Shown: piece by piece, positions 42,060 through 53,811 of the stretch
How the letters are laid out: every line of letters begins with the position of its first letter
How positions within the stretch are numbered: the stretch's first letter is position 1
NCBI GenBank assembly: GCA_021234155.1
Contig: JAJEKV010000124.1
Location: forward strand, 2,067,094-2,131,093
From: Isoetes taiwanensis
Lineage: Eukaryota > Streptophyta > Lycopodiopsida > Isoetales > Isoetaceae
Direction of reading: 5' to 3'
DNA length: 64,000 nucleotides
Notes under the pieces: model-generated
Told to the model about the DNA's origin: nothing
What the model saw: only the letters and a program-made list of their open reading frames with translations
Databases searched by the model: none
Position numbers and translations under genes: made by a program

Positions 42060-44130
42060 TAATTACATATATATATCCGACAAGAAAAGAGAACTCTTGC
42101 GGTATAAATCTATACGGAGAAACGGTATACATTTATACCGAATTGCATATATATATAAGACTTTTATATCTAACATATATCTAACATATATATGTTCTTA
42201 TGTTTGTCCTCTTGAATCCGACCGTTGATCCGAGGTCCTACGGCTCACGTGGCTTTGGGACGTATCGTGCGGCCCAGATGGCTTGGGAGTTTGTGTATAG
42301 ACTATATGTAAGCGATCCTACGGTCCAGGTTGATTCGATCCTGATCGTCGGTCCGAGATCCTATGGCTCACGTTGGTTTGGTACACCTCCTACGGTGCAC
42401 ATGGCTTAGGAATTATATGTAATCGATCTAACGACCCATGTTGCTCTTGATCCTGATCGTCGATCCGAGATCCAACGGCTCAGGTGGCTTGGCACATATC
42501 CTACGGTCCAGATGGCTTTGGGAATTATATGTAATAGATCCTACGGCTCATACTGCTTTTATATGGTGAGATCTTGATCGTTGATCGAGTCTAAGATCCT
42601 AAGGCTCATGTTGAATGCTCGTCCCTTAAGGGAAGGCTTTTAAAAATTTTTATGTTATTGGGGGGATTCGAACCCTGGCCCTCAACCCCCCAAACCCCCC
42701 ACTCTAACCACTAGACCAAACATTAGTTCTATAAATAATTTATGTTTCAACATATATATGTTCTTATGTTTGTCCTCTTGAATCCGACCGTTGATCCGAG
42801 ATCCTACGGCTCACGTGGCTTTGGGACGTATCGTGCGGCCCAGATGGCTTGGGAGTTTGTGTATAGACTATATGTAAGCGATCCTACGGTCCAGGTTGAT
42901 TCGATCCTGATCGTCGGTCCGAGATCCTACGGCTCACGTTGGTTTGGGACACCTCCTACGGTGCACATGGCTTAGGAATTATATGTAATCGATCTAACGA
43001 CCCATGTTGCTCTTGATCCACCCATGTTGCTCTTGATCCTGATCGTCGATCCGAGATCCAACGACTCAGGTGGCTTGGCACATATCCTACGGTCCAGATG
43101 GCTTTGGGAATTATATGTAATAGATCCTACGGCTCATACTGCTTTTATATGGTGAGATCTTGATCATTGATCGAGTCTAAGATCCTAAGGCTCATGTTGA
43201 ATGCTCATCCCTTAAGGGAAGGCTTTTAAAATTTTCTATGTTATTGGGGGGATTCGAACCCTGGCCCTTAACCCCCCAAACCCCCCACTCTAACCACTAG
43301 ACCAAGCATTAATTCTATAAATAATTTATGTTTCAAATATACTTAAGCGTAATATTCTAATTAAGATAAAATAGAATATAACATTCTAGATAGTTCAAGA
43401 ATGGGAATCTTCGGAAATGTAAGGGAATAGGGAAATACTTCCAGAAAGTTCTAGGATGTTTTGAAAGTTTCAGAATGTTCCAGAAAGTTCAAGAAATTTC
43501 TAGAATATAAGGGAATCGAGGAGGATTAAAGGGAATATAAGGAAATCTCATAAATTGTAAGAGAATGTAGGAAAATATTTACAAGTCTGACGTAATCGCT
43601 TAAAATCTAGTTGATATAAGGGAATCTTCATAATATCTAAGGGAATCTAAGAAAATCTTGATGAAATCTTAGAGTTCTTTTTTAAGATTTTGCAAAGAGC
43701 CACAATAGAATGTTCTAAAATGTTTCATAATAAAGGTGTACAATATAAATGTTGAAAAACAAATGTTCTAGAAGCTCAGGGCAAGCTTCTCACTCTAAAA
43801 ATAGAAAGTGTTTTAGAAATGTTGCACAGATCCAAAATAGATTATTTTGGAAGGTTCTAAATGCTAATGGGTAAGCACCTCAATCAAAATAGAAAATTCT
43901 AAGAGAATCTAGGGGAATCTTTATTAATGCTAAATATAGTACGTAGAATGTTGCAGAATATAGAGGAATCACAAGAGAATCTCAGTATAATCGTTGGTTA
44001 TCTAGAGCACGACAGGGCCTTGCACCGTAAGAACATGCTAAAACTGGAACAATGTGCCGTAGAACGCACTAAATTTCTTGTATATATGGATATATATATG
44101 CAGTCCAGAGATAAAGTATATATCGTGTAA
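42060..44130 (-). mobile_element. Composite repeat unit X, right copy (inverted, with internal duplication)
   Basis: On minus this has the order of the left copy: CATGTTCTTACGGTG and GAATCTC words (about 44030-43970), a TTC/GAA pentamer region (43930-43390, shorter and more decayed), tRNA-like stretch (43313-43240) and GCCGTAGGATC minisatellite (43200-42780). A second tRNA-like plus minisatellite block (42728-42190) is a nearly identical duplicate. Beyond it are CGGTATACATTTATACCG palindromes (42090-42140), so here the inner end of the unit survives, which is missing in the left copy. Confidence 0.65.
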
Positions 44131-45286
44131 AATCTTTTGGGGTCTTTCTTGCTCGCCAAAGGGTTTGGCAACTGAAAACTACTAAAGTAACACACATAAG
44201 AGATAATTTTACACACTGTTCTTAGTTTTTTAGTCTAAAAAGTTCTAAAATGGTTCTAAATTGCAATGTTAGAGCATAAAGTAGTCGAATCATGTTGTTA
44301 TTTCTACTTTTTTTTTTCTCTACATACATGCGAACTTCACTCCAGGCAGCTAAAAAATTGCTACTAAAGGCAAAGAACTCCAAAATATTATGGTGACACA
44401 GGTGTTTGACTAGAAGGAAACCACATGGTTTATCCAGAGGAGAGCGAGGAGTAGTAACCCCTCAGAAGTTTACCTATTTATTTACAAAATATATAGGAAA
44501 GGGTAAGGCGCATCTAATACTTCAATCGCCAGAGAAATGTGCATGGTGCCCACTGCTACAGATGACGTAATTGTGATGAATATGCTCAACATTGCTAAGG
44601 AGGATGACTATCTTTTGAGCATCACCATGTTGTAGATTGGTATGTGCGTTCAGAAATACATCTCCGAGAATAAAAAGGAGGGCATATAATCACATGGCTT
44701 CATTACTTCAACTTTTATATCCTCGGTATAAATTTATGCGTGATCATCAACTAAAACTTCAAATTTTAACTACAAGACATCGTGGATGTATTGGTATTTG
44801 TAATACTATGTGATGCAAAACAATGGTTTGTCATTCAAGAAGTTTGTTCAATCCCCCCCAATGTGTTTTAAGGTCCATTAGGATGTTCAAAAAATGGTTG
44901 TGAAATAACAAATTTCCTGTCTTCTAAAACAGCTAATATAAAAACTTTCAGGGACAAGGTACAAAAGCATCTAATTTCTTCATACGAATTTGCCCCATAG
45001 TCAATCTTTGAATTTCATTGTAGTTCTTTCCCCCTCTACAATGGGATTTTTTTTTTGTGTGTGTTTTTCCTTAATATTAAGTCTTCTTAAAATGTCTGTT
45101 TTCACGAGCAGTTTTATAAATCTTTGGACTAAAGGTAATAAAAGGGCCCTTTTTAGAGGGATTTTAGAATTTTATAAATTTTCAGAAGGAATCTTCCAAA
45201 TGCACTTCTTAAATAAGTGCGTTTCATTTTAAACCTTGTTTAATATCATGATTTGGTTTATTGAATGGAAAAACAACATCGATTTA
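44131..45286. other. No supportable gene; one dispersed repeat
   Basis: CGGTATAAATTTATGCG at 44725-44741 resembles the palindrome family of unit X. 45130-45240 is the inverted partner of 24290-24390. Nothing else seen. Confidence 0.4.
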
Positions 45287-45745
45287 CTAGTTACGGTGCC
45301 CAGCATTGCCGGGCATAATTTGATAACTTGTAAATGTTGGGGAACTTATACAATCCACCAGAACTTGTTGAGAGCATAATCTTTGTTGTCTTCACTTTGC
45401 ATCCCAACTTAGCTTATTCAGCCATAGCTATTTGCATGACTTTTAATTTATCGGCAACATAAACATACTTATTAGTCAGTACTCTAGGTGCATTCCTTGA
45501 TTAGAAATACTTATTACGCAGCACTCTAGATAATTGCATTTCTTGATACAATTGAAAGGTCCTTTGGCCTTCTCAATGTTTGGCTAGGTGCATTCCTTGA
45601 TTAGACATACTTATTAGCCAACACTCTAGGTAATTGCATTTCTTGATACAATTAAAAGGTCCTTTGGCCTTCTCAATGTTTGGCATGTGCCATCGTCATG
45701 GCAACCTCTAATATATGTTCACTCACTATAAAAAGTGTGTAAAAA
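45287..45745 (-). mobile_element. Helitron 3' end with degraded PPR fragment
   Basis: CTAG (45287-45290), then the hairpin TGCCCAGC/GCCGGGCA with one mismatch (about 45297-45315) on minus. 45415-45725 matches 6950-7135 of the first PPR-carrying Helitron, but with a tandem duplication of about 115 bases (GGTGCATTCCTTGATTAGA repeated near 45488 and 45587). No 5' end found. Confidence 0.65.
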
Positions 45746-46529
45746 GTTTTTTTTTGTCAAATTGCTAGGTCAAATTGGTGGAAAAGCTGGATAGAAAGTA
45801 TATAAAAAGTTTTTTTCCGTCAAATTGCCGCCATGGTCCCGTGACTTTGCAAGATTGAGACAACAAATTAGTTTAGAAGGAGTTGTTTTATCAAGCAAGT
45901 TATAAAACAATGTCGGGTTTACTGAGCCAAACAACATCACTGTTGCCAATTCTAAACCAATAAATGAATATTAAACATGGAATGAGGTATGCAAATCTGA
46001 TAACTCTGTTCATCGATAATAAACTTCAATAGAGTTCAAAAGAAGTTTAAGGCATGGTTTATGATGCCATAGCTGTTAAAAGAAGATAATGATCTACTGT
46101 TATTGCTCATGCATGCCAAGTGTTTGCAGAATTAGACAAAAACAATAGTTCTTTTGGACCATCTATTGTTGGAAAAAAAAAAAACCCACACGAAATCATG
46201 CACAGATGCAGCCAGCAGATCAGGCTGGGAAAATTCAGAGCCAATTACTGGTTTGCAATACAATGCTTTTGCAACTATGTAACTCATTTGGACAAACTAC
46301 TGATTTGAAATTATAATTCTAAAATGGAGCATCAACATTGAATATGCCTTACCCCATAGAGGTAATTAATAGCCAAAACACACAAAAGTGCAAATCTGTG
46401 AGAAAAGGAATTGGGCTTGATGCTTAGAGTGCATTTCCATTCCAAGCCAACATGCTGTCATGCTCCAGAGAGCACATACCTGATTTTAGAAGCTTTTAGG
46501 CTGGTACTAACATTTGCAAATGCAAATGG
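45746..46529. other. No supportable gene
   Basis: AT-rich sequence with T-runs. GTATAAAAAGTTTTTTT words are repeated near 45735 and 45800. Nothing else seen. Confidence 0.4.
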
Positions 46530-48230
46530 TGTTGGTGTTAGTCCTGTGCCCCCTGAACAGGACTATTCATGCATACGACGGACCAAGTCAAGTCCAAGGA
46601 TCCACAGCCAGGCACGGGTCAGTCGTCAAAGAAGACCAAGCAGACCATGCAGACAAAGACCACGCCTGGCGTCAAGAGGCGGCGCTCAGACAAGTGACGG
46701 CCCGTCACCGCCCGCATCAGCGTCAGCGTGATTTCAGGCACTTCAAGAGGCACCGCCAGCATTCCTGCAAATCAGGCCTCCTTCCAGGAGTCGGCACCGA
46801 GATCAGTCAGAGTGTCTATATTGGGCCAAAGGCCATTGTACTATATATATGAGTAGAGCTAGCACATGAGTTTTTAGATGAGTTTTGAGTCTTGTCTCAC
46901 GTCAGTTTTCTCTCGATTGCGAGAGCTCATGTATCTTCATTGACATCAAGGAAGTTGTTCTCATTATTGATCTCATTATTCTCTTTCTGTTCTGTTCTCT
47001 TTTTCTTGTTCTTTTCTTGCAAATCCCGCGTGACATATGTCCCGGATTCTCCTGTTAGATCCAAGGGTCCTCACAGAGGGTTGTCTTGCAGGAGTTCCCG
47101 AACCCAGACCCCAAACATTGTCGCCGCTGCCGGGTCTGATCTTTCTTCCATCATGTCGGCTCGAGGTTTCACTCCTGAAGAACTTCTCTGGCAAACGGCG
47201 GCTCGCCTGGAGCGCCATCAACGACGCGAGGCTGTTCGGGATATGTATATGACATTGAGGGTGGTCGGATCCGCTCAAGAGCTCAGTCGGCTCCTCCTAC
47301 CCCTCGTGTTCATTCTCGACCAGGGTCTCCCCCGGTGTGTCGTCATTGTTCACAACCGCAATCTCCACAACATACCCCTGTTCAGCCCACACCTCACTAT
47401 TTCCAGACTCCTGACAACACCTATATCAATATTCCTTCAGGCCACACCCCTCTCCCATCACAACCTTCTTCACCTCCCGGTGGAATGGGCTACCATCACG
47501 TGTCTTTTGGCCCTACCCACGTTCACGACTTTCAGTCTTCTCCATCTTTTCAGCATGCTCTTCTTGTTTACCAAACCACTGATCTCAAGCCTCATGAGGA
47601 TGGTTCTCAAGGCCCCTCCCCACCAGATGCTGCTTTTGCTGGCCCACATGTTTTTTCAGTTCCACCCCCTGGCTCTCAGTCTCAGACTGTTCCACCTGTA
47701 TATGCTTCTGCATATCCTCCCTCGAATCCACCTATCTATGCGCCAGTTCCGCCTTCATCGCCCACTCATAATTTGAAGCTGACTTATCCAACTTTCGGCA
47801 ACACTAAAGGCAAACCTCTGGATCAGAGTGCTCAAGCCCACATGGAGGAATTTGAAGCCTTGGCCATTCTGAATGGTCATGCGCAGCCACAACTTAAATT
47901 TCATATCTTTTCGACCACGCTACGAGGCGCCCCTCATCAGTGGTTAATGGCCAACAAAAGTCACTGGAAACAGAGTTGGCAAGAAATGAAAACTGCCTTT
48001 CTGTCTCATTATGGCACCACGGATGATGATCAGTTACTCCTCAAGCAACTCAATGACCTTCAACAAGAGCCCACGGAGTCCGCCAGGGATTTTGCGGACC
48101 GTCTACACATTCTCGTCAGTAAACTCCAGGAGTACCCCACGCAAAGCCAGATCCTTGTCTGGTTTCTGCAGAGCCTTCCTCCTGCCATTCGCCTCATGAC
48201 AGAATACCTGCAACCATCATCCAATTAAAT
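46530..48230 (+). mobile_element. Truncated Ty3/Gypsy element: 5' LTR and gag
   Basis: Probable LTR 46530-47117 (starts TGTTGG, ends CCAAACA), then a primer-site-like TGTCGCCGCTGCCGGG (47119-47134) resembling the tRNA-Asp sites of plant Gypsy elements, then gag. The element stops soon after gag; no protease, reverse transcriptase or second LTR is in the window. Confidence 0.65.
47153..48228 (+). pseudogene. Gypsy gag, frameshifted and truncated
   Basis: ATG at 47153 gives MSARGFTPEELLWQTAARLE. The frame changes near 47285 and continues through a long Pro/Ser/His-rich stretch (47335-47780) to LKLTYPTFGNTKGKPLDQS, FHIFSTTLRGAPHQWLM and LLLKQLNDLQQEPTESARDF, the conserved part of the retrotransposon gag family (capsid). 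The frame ends at 48228 before any zinc knuckle. Confidence 0.7.
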
Positions 48231-48640
48231 TGGGATTATGTCAACTCCAAAATCACGCCAACCTGCTATTGTCTTCTAGGGGGTTTTTGTTTTTTTTAAT
48301 CTTTTTTTTTGAACTTCAAAAATAACATAAGGTTGCGATTCACGTGTGACTTTTCATATGCGAATTGAAATATGCAGAAATGAAGAGCAAGTTGCTAACA
48401 TAGATGAGACCAAAATTGCTTGCTCGATAGATGATAATATTGGGATTGATAATAACAGATTGCATTATTTGCGAGGCAATTCCAGACTCGAAATTATCGA
48501 TACATGGCACAAATATCATACAAAAATATCATATATTCCAATAAAACATTAAGGGATCAATCCATGTTTTTCCACGTGTTTAACAAGGTGTGGTTCCATG
48601 TCGGCCCGTTCTATCCAGTTAAAAAACGAATCTAACACTT
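48231..48640. other. No supportable gene
   Basis: T-runs and an open stretch of 68 codons (48346-48552) without recognisable features. Confidence 0.35.
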
Positions 48641-49195
48641 CACCCAATCCGCCATCCCCATAGCCAAATTATGCATAATAGACACAAACTTCACCGTAAA
48701 ATCATCCGTCGCAAAGTTTTTGGATCGTAAGATGGTGGATTCGTGGCCCGTGGTTTGATTGTAGAAGCATTTGAGAGCATCATCATCCACTATGATTATA
48801 TCATCCTTATTCTCGATACCAAGTTCGGCCCATCATGTTACTCAAGTGTTTGATGAAGATAGGCTTGCCCCGTTGGATCCTTGGGATTAGTGAACTTCAC
48901 ACATTTGTTCTCGATCCCAAAGGGTCAACCAATGTCTACGCATTTCCCCGCTCCAAAGTATCCTTGATGTTCCTTAGTTCCATGGATGACCAAATACCAA
49001 CTCGAAATAACCCAATGCCTCGCCTAGCATCTCCTTCAAGTCGGCAGATAGATCCACTTGGTGTTTGATTCTACCGGTGTCCGATGAAACCGTTCTCTAG
49101 CCACTTTATTTTTCGGAAAAGTCTTGCAAAGGACTCGCTTAGGTCGAACACCACAACCTTCTTAGAAACGCAATGGAAGCTGAAACATCAAACAT
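48640..49195 (-). pseudogene. Unknown-family gene, 3' part (decayed)
   Basis: Minus-strand frames, with several changes, read FHCVSKKVVVFDLSESFARL, ADLKEMLGEALGYFELVFGH, ENKDDIIIVDDDALKCFYNQ and DDFTVKFVSIMHNLAMGMAD. They have clear coding character and lie directly downstream of the methylase-like segment, so they probably belong to the same gene. No family name could be attached. Confidence 0.4.
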
Positions 49196-49352
49196 GTATC
49201 CGGTCAGCAAGATACGATAACACAAACAATACAAACGCGCCAAGCGTGATTTGAAATAGTCATAACCAAATCGCTTCCGGGCGGATTTAGTTTGACAACG
49301 AAAAAAATAATCAAAGCACGCTTGGCGCGATTTAATTCAAAGGTAATACAAA

Positions 49353-50310
49353 TTAAATCACGCGTGGGCGCCGATTTCCTGCAAAGGCCATACCTATCAT
49401 CTTCGGTTTATTTTGGCCATCGACGTCATTCTCCCCTTCGCCACCCTTAATCTTCGTCTCCTTCTGACTGTTAGAATTGTTATTTTCTATTAGTTCCGCT
49501 GCGTCCTTCACAACTGACATTATTTTACTATTGATTTGGCAAACCTGTGAATCACTAGAGCCGCCGTCGTTGCCTTCATTTTCGGTTTCCCTGTCAATTA
49601 GTTCATTGTTAACCTGTGAATCTACTCTATTGTTGCTTGCATCACCCGCAATGTGGGCAAGGATATTCCCTAAGTTCGCCGCCATCACAGTACTTTGAGC
49701 AACCAGTTTAGCAGCCATTTGTTCATTACTGCTTTCCTTATCAGGCTGCAGATTACTAGTTCCCTCTCCAGAAGCAACATCCACTTTCGAATTGGACAAG
49801 TCTACGAGACTTTTGATTGCTGATGATTTCAGGTTGCCATAAGGGCCTTTAGGAGACTTGGCAAGCACATGCATGAGGAATGGTTCAAGAAAGTCTTTGG
49901 CCTGCTCATCACTCACAAAGCAGTGACATCTTCTTGCACCCATAAGAGCCTCTCGGGCAATATAACCTCCAACATGAAGCTCCAAGCAGGTTGTATCAAT
50001 TGGAGCAAATGCCTCGACGAGGTAAGCAGCCATAGACGGGGGAAATCCATTTTTATTTAAGGGGCCCTTCTCCTTAGTTTGTAGCTCGTACTTGATTTCC
50101 CCACTTAGGAGGGGTCCCATCCTCATCCTCTTCTTCGACTCATCCTGTTTCGACCGATCCCGATCCGTATGAAAGAATATAGTTCTTAAGTCCGATCATC
50201 TAGAAGAAAACATTCCCATGCACCGCTATTGTCACCCTTTGGCCTTAGCAATATCATATTCCCTCGTCGGCGACAAAGATGGATATCATAATAAAGATCA
50301 CATATGCCAT
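49353..50310 (-). pseudogene. Unknown-family gene, DNA-methylase-like segment
   Basis: A frame to 50126 and its upstream extension encode MGPLLSGEIKYEL, AAYLVEAFAPIDTTCLELHV, GGYIAREALMGARRCHCF and SDEQAKDFLEPFL, then a Ser/Asn/Glu-rich acidic tail. The middle follows the pattern of methylase motif I (hydrophobic strand, GG, then R and an acidic residue one strand later). Upstream, at about 50430-50400, is FTIVIVCPW, which may correspond to a degenerate DPPW catalytic motif. Motif IV before motif I is the beta-class order of N6-adenine/N4-cytosine methylases. Frame changes near 50190 and 50300. Assignment is tentative. Confidence 0.4.
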
Positions 50311-50470
50311 CTTCCGCTCGCTCGCAGCTCATTATCCTTAACATCATATATTAGGCATCCCTCCCTAATAACTTTGAGGCACTCCAGGATCATGAGCGGC
50401 AGATAGTGCATGCATGTGACTCACCAAGGACAAACGATGACAATAGTGAAGGACCTCTCGGTTGTCAATC

Positions 50471-51429
50471 CTATACAAATTTGGTAAAGAAGCTATCAGT
50501 GAGTCCTTCTCGGTTCATGCCCATATCTCCTCTCCCACCCCTCGCTGTCCAACACAAAGAGTGATATATTTTTAAGGCGGAAGTTGAATCTGGCAAGAGA
50601 CCTTTGTACCCAATGGAGACTGAATACTGGACAGTGTCGTCTTCTCCAGTAATCTTCTTCACAAGGGCCACTTTTCTTCTCAACTCAGCCAGTACCTTAG
50701 GGGGTAGAGTCTCCTTATGTTTTGTATTTTTAGCCTTCCAATTCTTTAGGAAGTCCTTTGACCAGAATACAAACTTCTTGATGTCATCATTACTGACCTT
50801 GTATTTGTCCAAAATCCAATTTTCGGATAATGCCACATCCCCCGATAGCCTTTGTAACTTCGCTCCTACAGCCGACTTCATTGTCGTGCACATCCTTTAC
50901 ATGGTCGGCAAAAGACTCAACGAAGGACATCCTATCCTTGGTGAAAGCACCCTTCTTGTATAAGACTTCCTTCTTTAAGCACCGGTCTAAAACCCAAATG
51001 GTCTCAAATAGCTGCTAGCCCCCGAAGTCTTTCTCATCTCTGTCACATTCAAGTCAAAGATGCTTACATCAACAGGAGGCACCCTACCCATAGTATCTGG
51101 CAGCTTCCCTTGTGCATAAGCGTCCCAGAATTCATTCCACTTGAGCCATACTGCCTCCTTACAAAACACAATCTTATACGAGTCTGTTGGTCCTGACCTG
51201 CTGGATGAGCTTTCAGAAGGATCTGCAATGTCATCACCACCTTTTTCTTTGATTTTCTTGCGGTCTTCTTCTTCTCAGATAATTGTCTCATGACGAGTCC
51301 GCTCCAAAGAGACTTGAATGCCTCGTGACTTTGACCATGCATGCGGTGGGCAATGGGCAGCCATATTCCACCCATCGCTGATTGGCGTGGCGCGCGGTTG
51401 TTCAACGTATGGACTGCAATAGTACGCAC
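50471..51429 (-). pseudogene. Unknown-family gene, middle exons
   Basis: In order on minus: MGGIWLPIAHRMHGQSHEAF (about 51370), then FCKEAVWLKWNEFWDAYAQG and LPDTMGRVPPVDVSIFDLNV (51165-51050), CLKKEVLYKKGAFTKDRMSF (about 50975), SNDDIKKFVFWSKDFLKNWK (about 50790) and KVLAELRRKVALVKKITGED (about 50700). At least three frame changes are needed to read through. The lysine-rich, tryptophan-containing composition looks like a nucleic-acid-associated protein, but that is inference. Confidence 0.4.
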
Positions 51430-51777
51430 ATTGAATCAAGATCATAGAATAGAAACACGCGCGATTTTGAATAGAATTGATGAAGAGAAAAAATCACGGC
51501 GTGAAATGAATAAAGTTACTAATGCAATTCCACGCCCGTGCGTTTTCAAATCAAACCAATTCCGCGCAGTGTTTTCAAATCAATCGATTCACGCCAGGCG
51601 TGTTTTCAAATCAATTGGTTGACTTGAAAACACGCTGGCGTGAATTGATTTCAAAACACGCTGGCGTGGATTGGTTTGATTTGAAAGCACGCTGGCGTGA
51701 ATACAATTTATGAAACCAAAGTTGATTACCTTTTGTATAGAAATGTCTTCCCCATTTCATTCAAAGTTGCACTAATC

Positions 51778-52924
51778 TCACCAAATCTGCGGTGAAGTAT
51801 TGGCATCCAAGATCTGACACCTCCTATAATGCATAGTGATTGTAGAACACTTTTTGGCCTGTTTGTTACTTTTGCCGATGATGGCCTTTTGTGCCTCAAC
51901 GGAATGTTTGCCGTCCGATGATGACATATTTAATATCATCACTTGATAATAGCTCACGGACATTCGGCCCACACAAAGAAGCTTGTTCGAGATCATATCC
52001 CAAGGTAGCACATCCGGCGGCATAGGCATTTGACCTGATTACTAATCATGCTCTGAACAATCTCCATGGCATGTCTTTGGATCATATCTCCCCGCTAACA
52101 TAAATGGAGCTTGGTGAACGGATGAGGGACTTCACATGGATCGCAAAAGTTTCCTTAAGACCCAATGGATAATGGTCAGCGTACTTATTCAGCTTGTTCA
52201 TGGCCTCTAGCTGCGCCACTCTGTCCTGTTCATTCTAAAAAACAGAAGCCTCCATGCCTTCGACAACTGCAGGTTGAACATTCTTCCCTAGATCTAGGAC
52301 CCTTTTAGAAGCTTTCAAGTCAGCTAATTCCCTAGCTTGCTGCAAATAGTGACTTGGTGTCGGTTTAGTGAACATGCCTCTACGCACAGCTGTAACCCCT
52401 TGGCAAATAGATATTGGCGTAACTGCTACATTGGTTGGCCAACCATACTTAAAACATGTCTCACCGTTCACATCTGTCTTCATGAACGTATCCTTGTATG
52501 CAGTAGCTCTACAGTGAGTAAGTCTGAGCAGATCTTTCTTCTGCTTCTGTGTAATCTCCAAGAGCAATTTGCAGTTGGTGTCATCCTCTTCCTCACAAGA
52601 GATTAGGATCCCTTGTTTGGCCATCTTGTCTGCTTCCTTTTTCCTCGAGAAGAGAGTTAAGTCGAGCTTGCCATTTGTCTTGGCAAGGTCAACGTACCAC
52701 TCGGCACCCTCGTCCATTTCCTCTTCAGGGCAGGCAGGGTCAGTGGTTGCTATAAGAATCGGCCCTTCATCATCTAAGGTGAGATCATATGGTACTGCAT
52801 CTGGGTCGTCTGCCCTTGCTTTCTTGGCAGGATTAGAACCCGAATTATTAGGGGTTTTCTTCCTCTTGAGCACTGCAAATGAAGATGAGCACTTTTTAGA
52901 GTACTTTTCAGAACAAGAGATCAC
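51778..52924 (-). pseudogene. Unknown-family gene, 5' part
   Basis: The longest open piece (52924-52235) starts from a GTG, so its true start is probably an upstream exon. It has a bipartite nuclear-localisation-like segment (LKRKKTPNN...NPAKKARADD), an acidic stretch (CPEEEMDEGAEWYVDLAK) and the conserved-looking KYGWPTNVAVTPISICQG. After a stop at 52235 coding-like sequence continues (QDRVAQLEAMNKLNKYADHY) and again at 52029-51778 (CVGRMSVSYYQVMILNMSSS). 51430-51777 separates it from the next exons and may be an intron. Confidence 0.4.
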
Positions 52925-53086
52925 GCTTGGCGTGCATTTAAACCTAAATTAGTACAAATCACGCTTGGCGTGTTGGTACACTACCACCCCAATTCTGGGT
53001 CCACACCTAAAAACAACAGTAACAAAAAGACGACATGTCGTTGTTCCAAAAAATCTACATGTGGTTATGTGGAGGTGTGGTTTATT

Positions 53087-53790
53087 AAGGAGGCAGTGTA
53101 GTTTTTTTTATGGAGCTATAGTTTTTTTTTTTTTTGAAGGTGTGGTCTTTTTTTGAGGTGTCCTTTTTTTAAAAGAAGTGTTGCTTATTTTTTTGAGGGG
53201 GTGTTGTTTTTAAGAAGGTGTTGTTTTTTGAGGTGTAGTTTATAACTAGGTGTAGTTTTTAAGTAGTCGTTTTTTATGGAAGTATAGTTTTTTGAAGTGT
53301 GGTTTTATGGAGGTATAGTTTTTAAGTGGTTGTTTTTTAAGGAAGTATGGTTTTCTGAAGTGGTATGATTTTTTTAATCGAGGTGTTGTTTTTTGAGGTG
53401 TCGTTTATAAGTGGGTGTAGTTTTTAAATAGCTGTTTTTTAAAGAAGTATGGTTTTTTGAAGTGTGGTTTATAAGCGAGTGTAGTTTTTAAGTGGCTTTT
53501 TTTTAATGAAGTATGGCTTTCTGAAGTGGTGTAGTTTATAACTAGGTGTAGTGTTTAAGAAGCTATGTTTAAGGAAATATGATTTTTTTTATGTGGTTTA
53601 TATAACTAGGTATAGTTTTTACGTAGCTATTTTTTAAAGTAAGTATGGTTTTTTGAGGTGTGGTTTTTAAGTAGGTGTAGTTTTTAAGTGGCTGTTTTTT
53701 TTACAGAAGTGTGGTTTTCTGAAGTGGCGTAGTTTTTACGCAGCTATTTCTTAAGGAAGTATGGTTTTTTTGAGGCTATTTCTTAAAATA
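53087..53790 (+). repeat. T/G-rich minisatellite, units of about 60-70 bases
   Basis: Units contain GGTGTAGTTTTTAAGT, GGCTGTTTTTTAAGGAAGTA and TGGTTTTTTGAAGTG with variable T-runs, repeated about nine to ten times. The strand asymmetry (few C) is strong. Confidence 0.8.
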
Positions 53791-53811
53791 ACTTCAATGG
53801 TTAGATCCAAC

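Larger units (their letters stand above)
49230..52975. repeat. Dispersed palindrome CACGC(T/CA)GGCGTG
   Basis: CACGCTTGGCGTG, CACGCTGGCGTG, CACGCCAGGCGTG or close variants occur near 49235, 49318, 49358, 51591, 51632, 51658, 51688, 52923 and 52961. All copies lie in the non-coding gaps of the minus-strand gene, often next to GAATTGATTT / TTGATTTG words. No similar cluster was noticed elsewhere in the window. Confidence 0.7.

Noticed and set aside
48640-52960. Endogenous giant-virus insertion
   Set aside because: Considered because of the methylase-like segment, but the coding pieces are separated by intron-like gaps and no viral hallmark gene (capsid, polymerase, packaging ATPase) is present.
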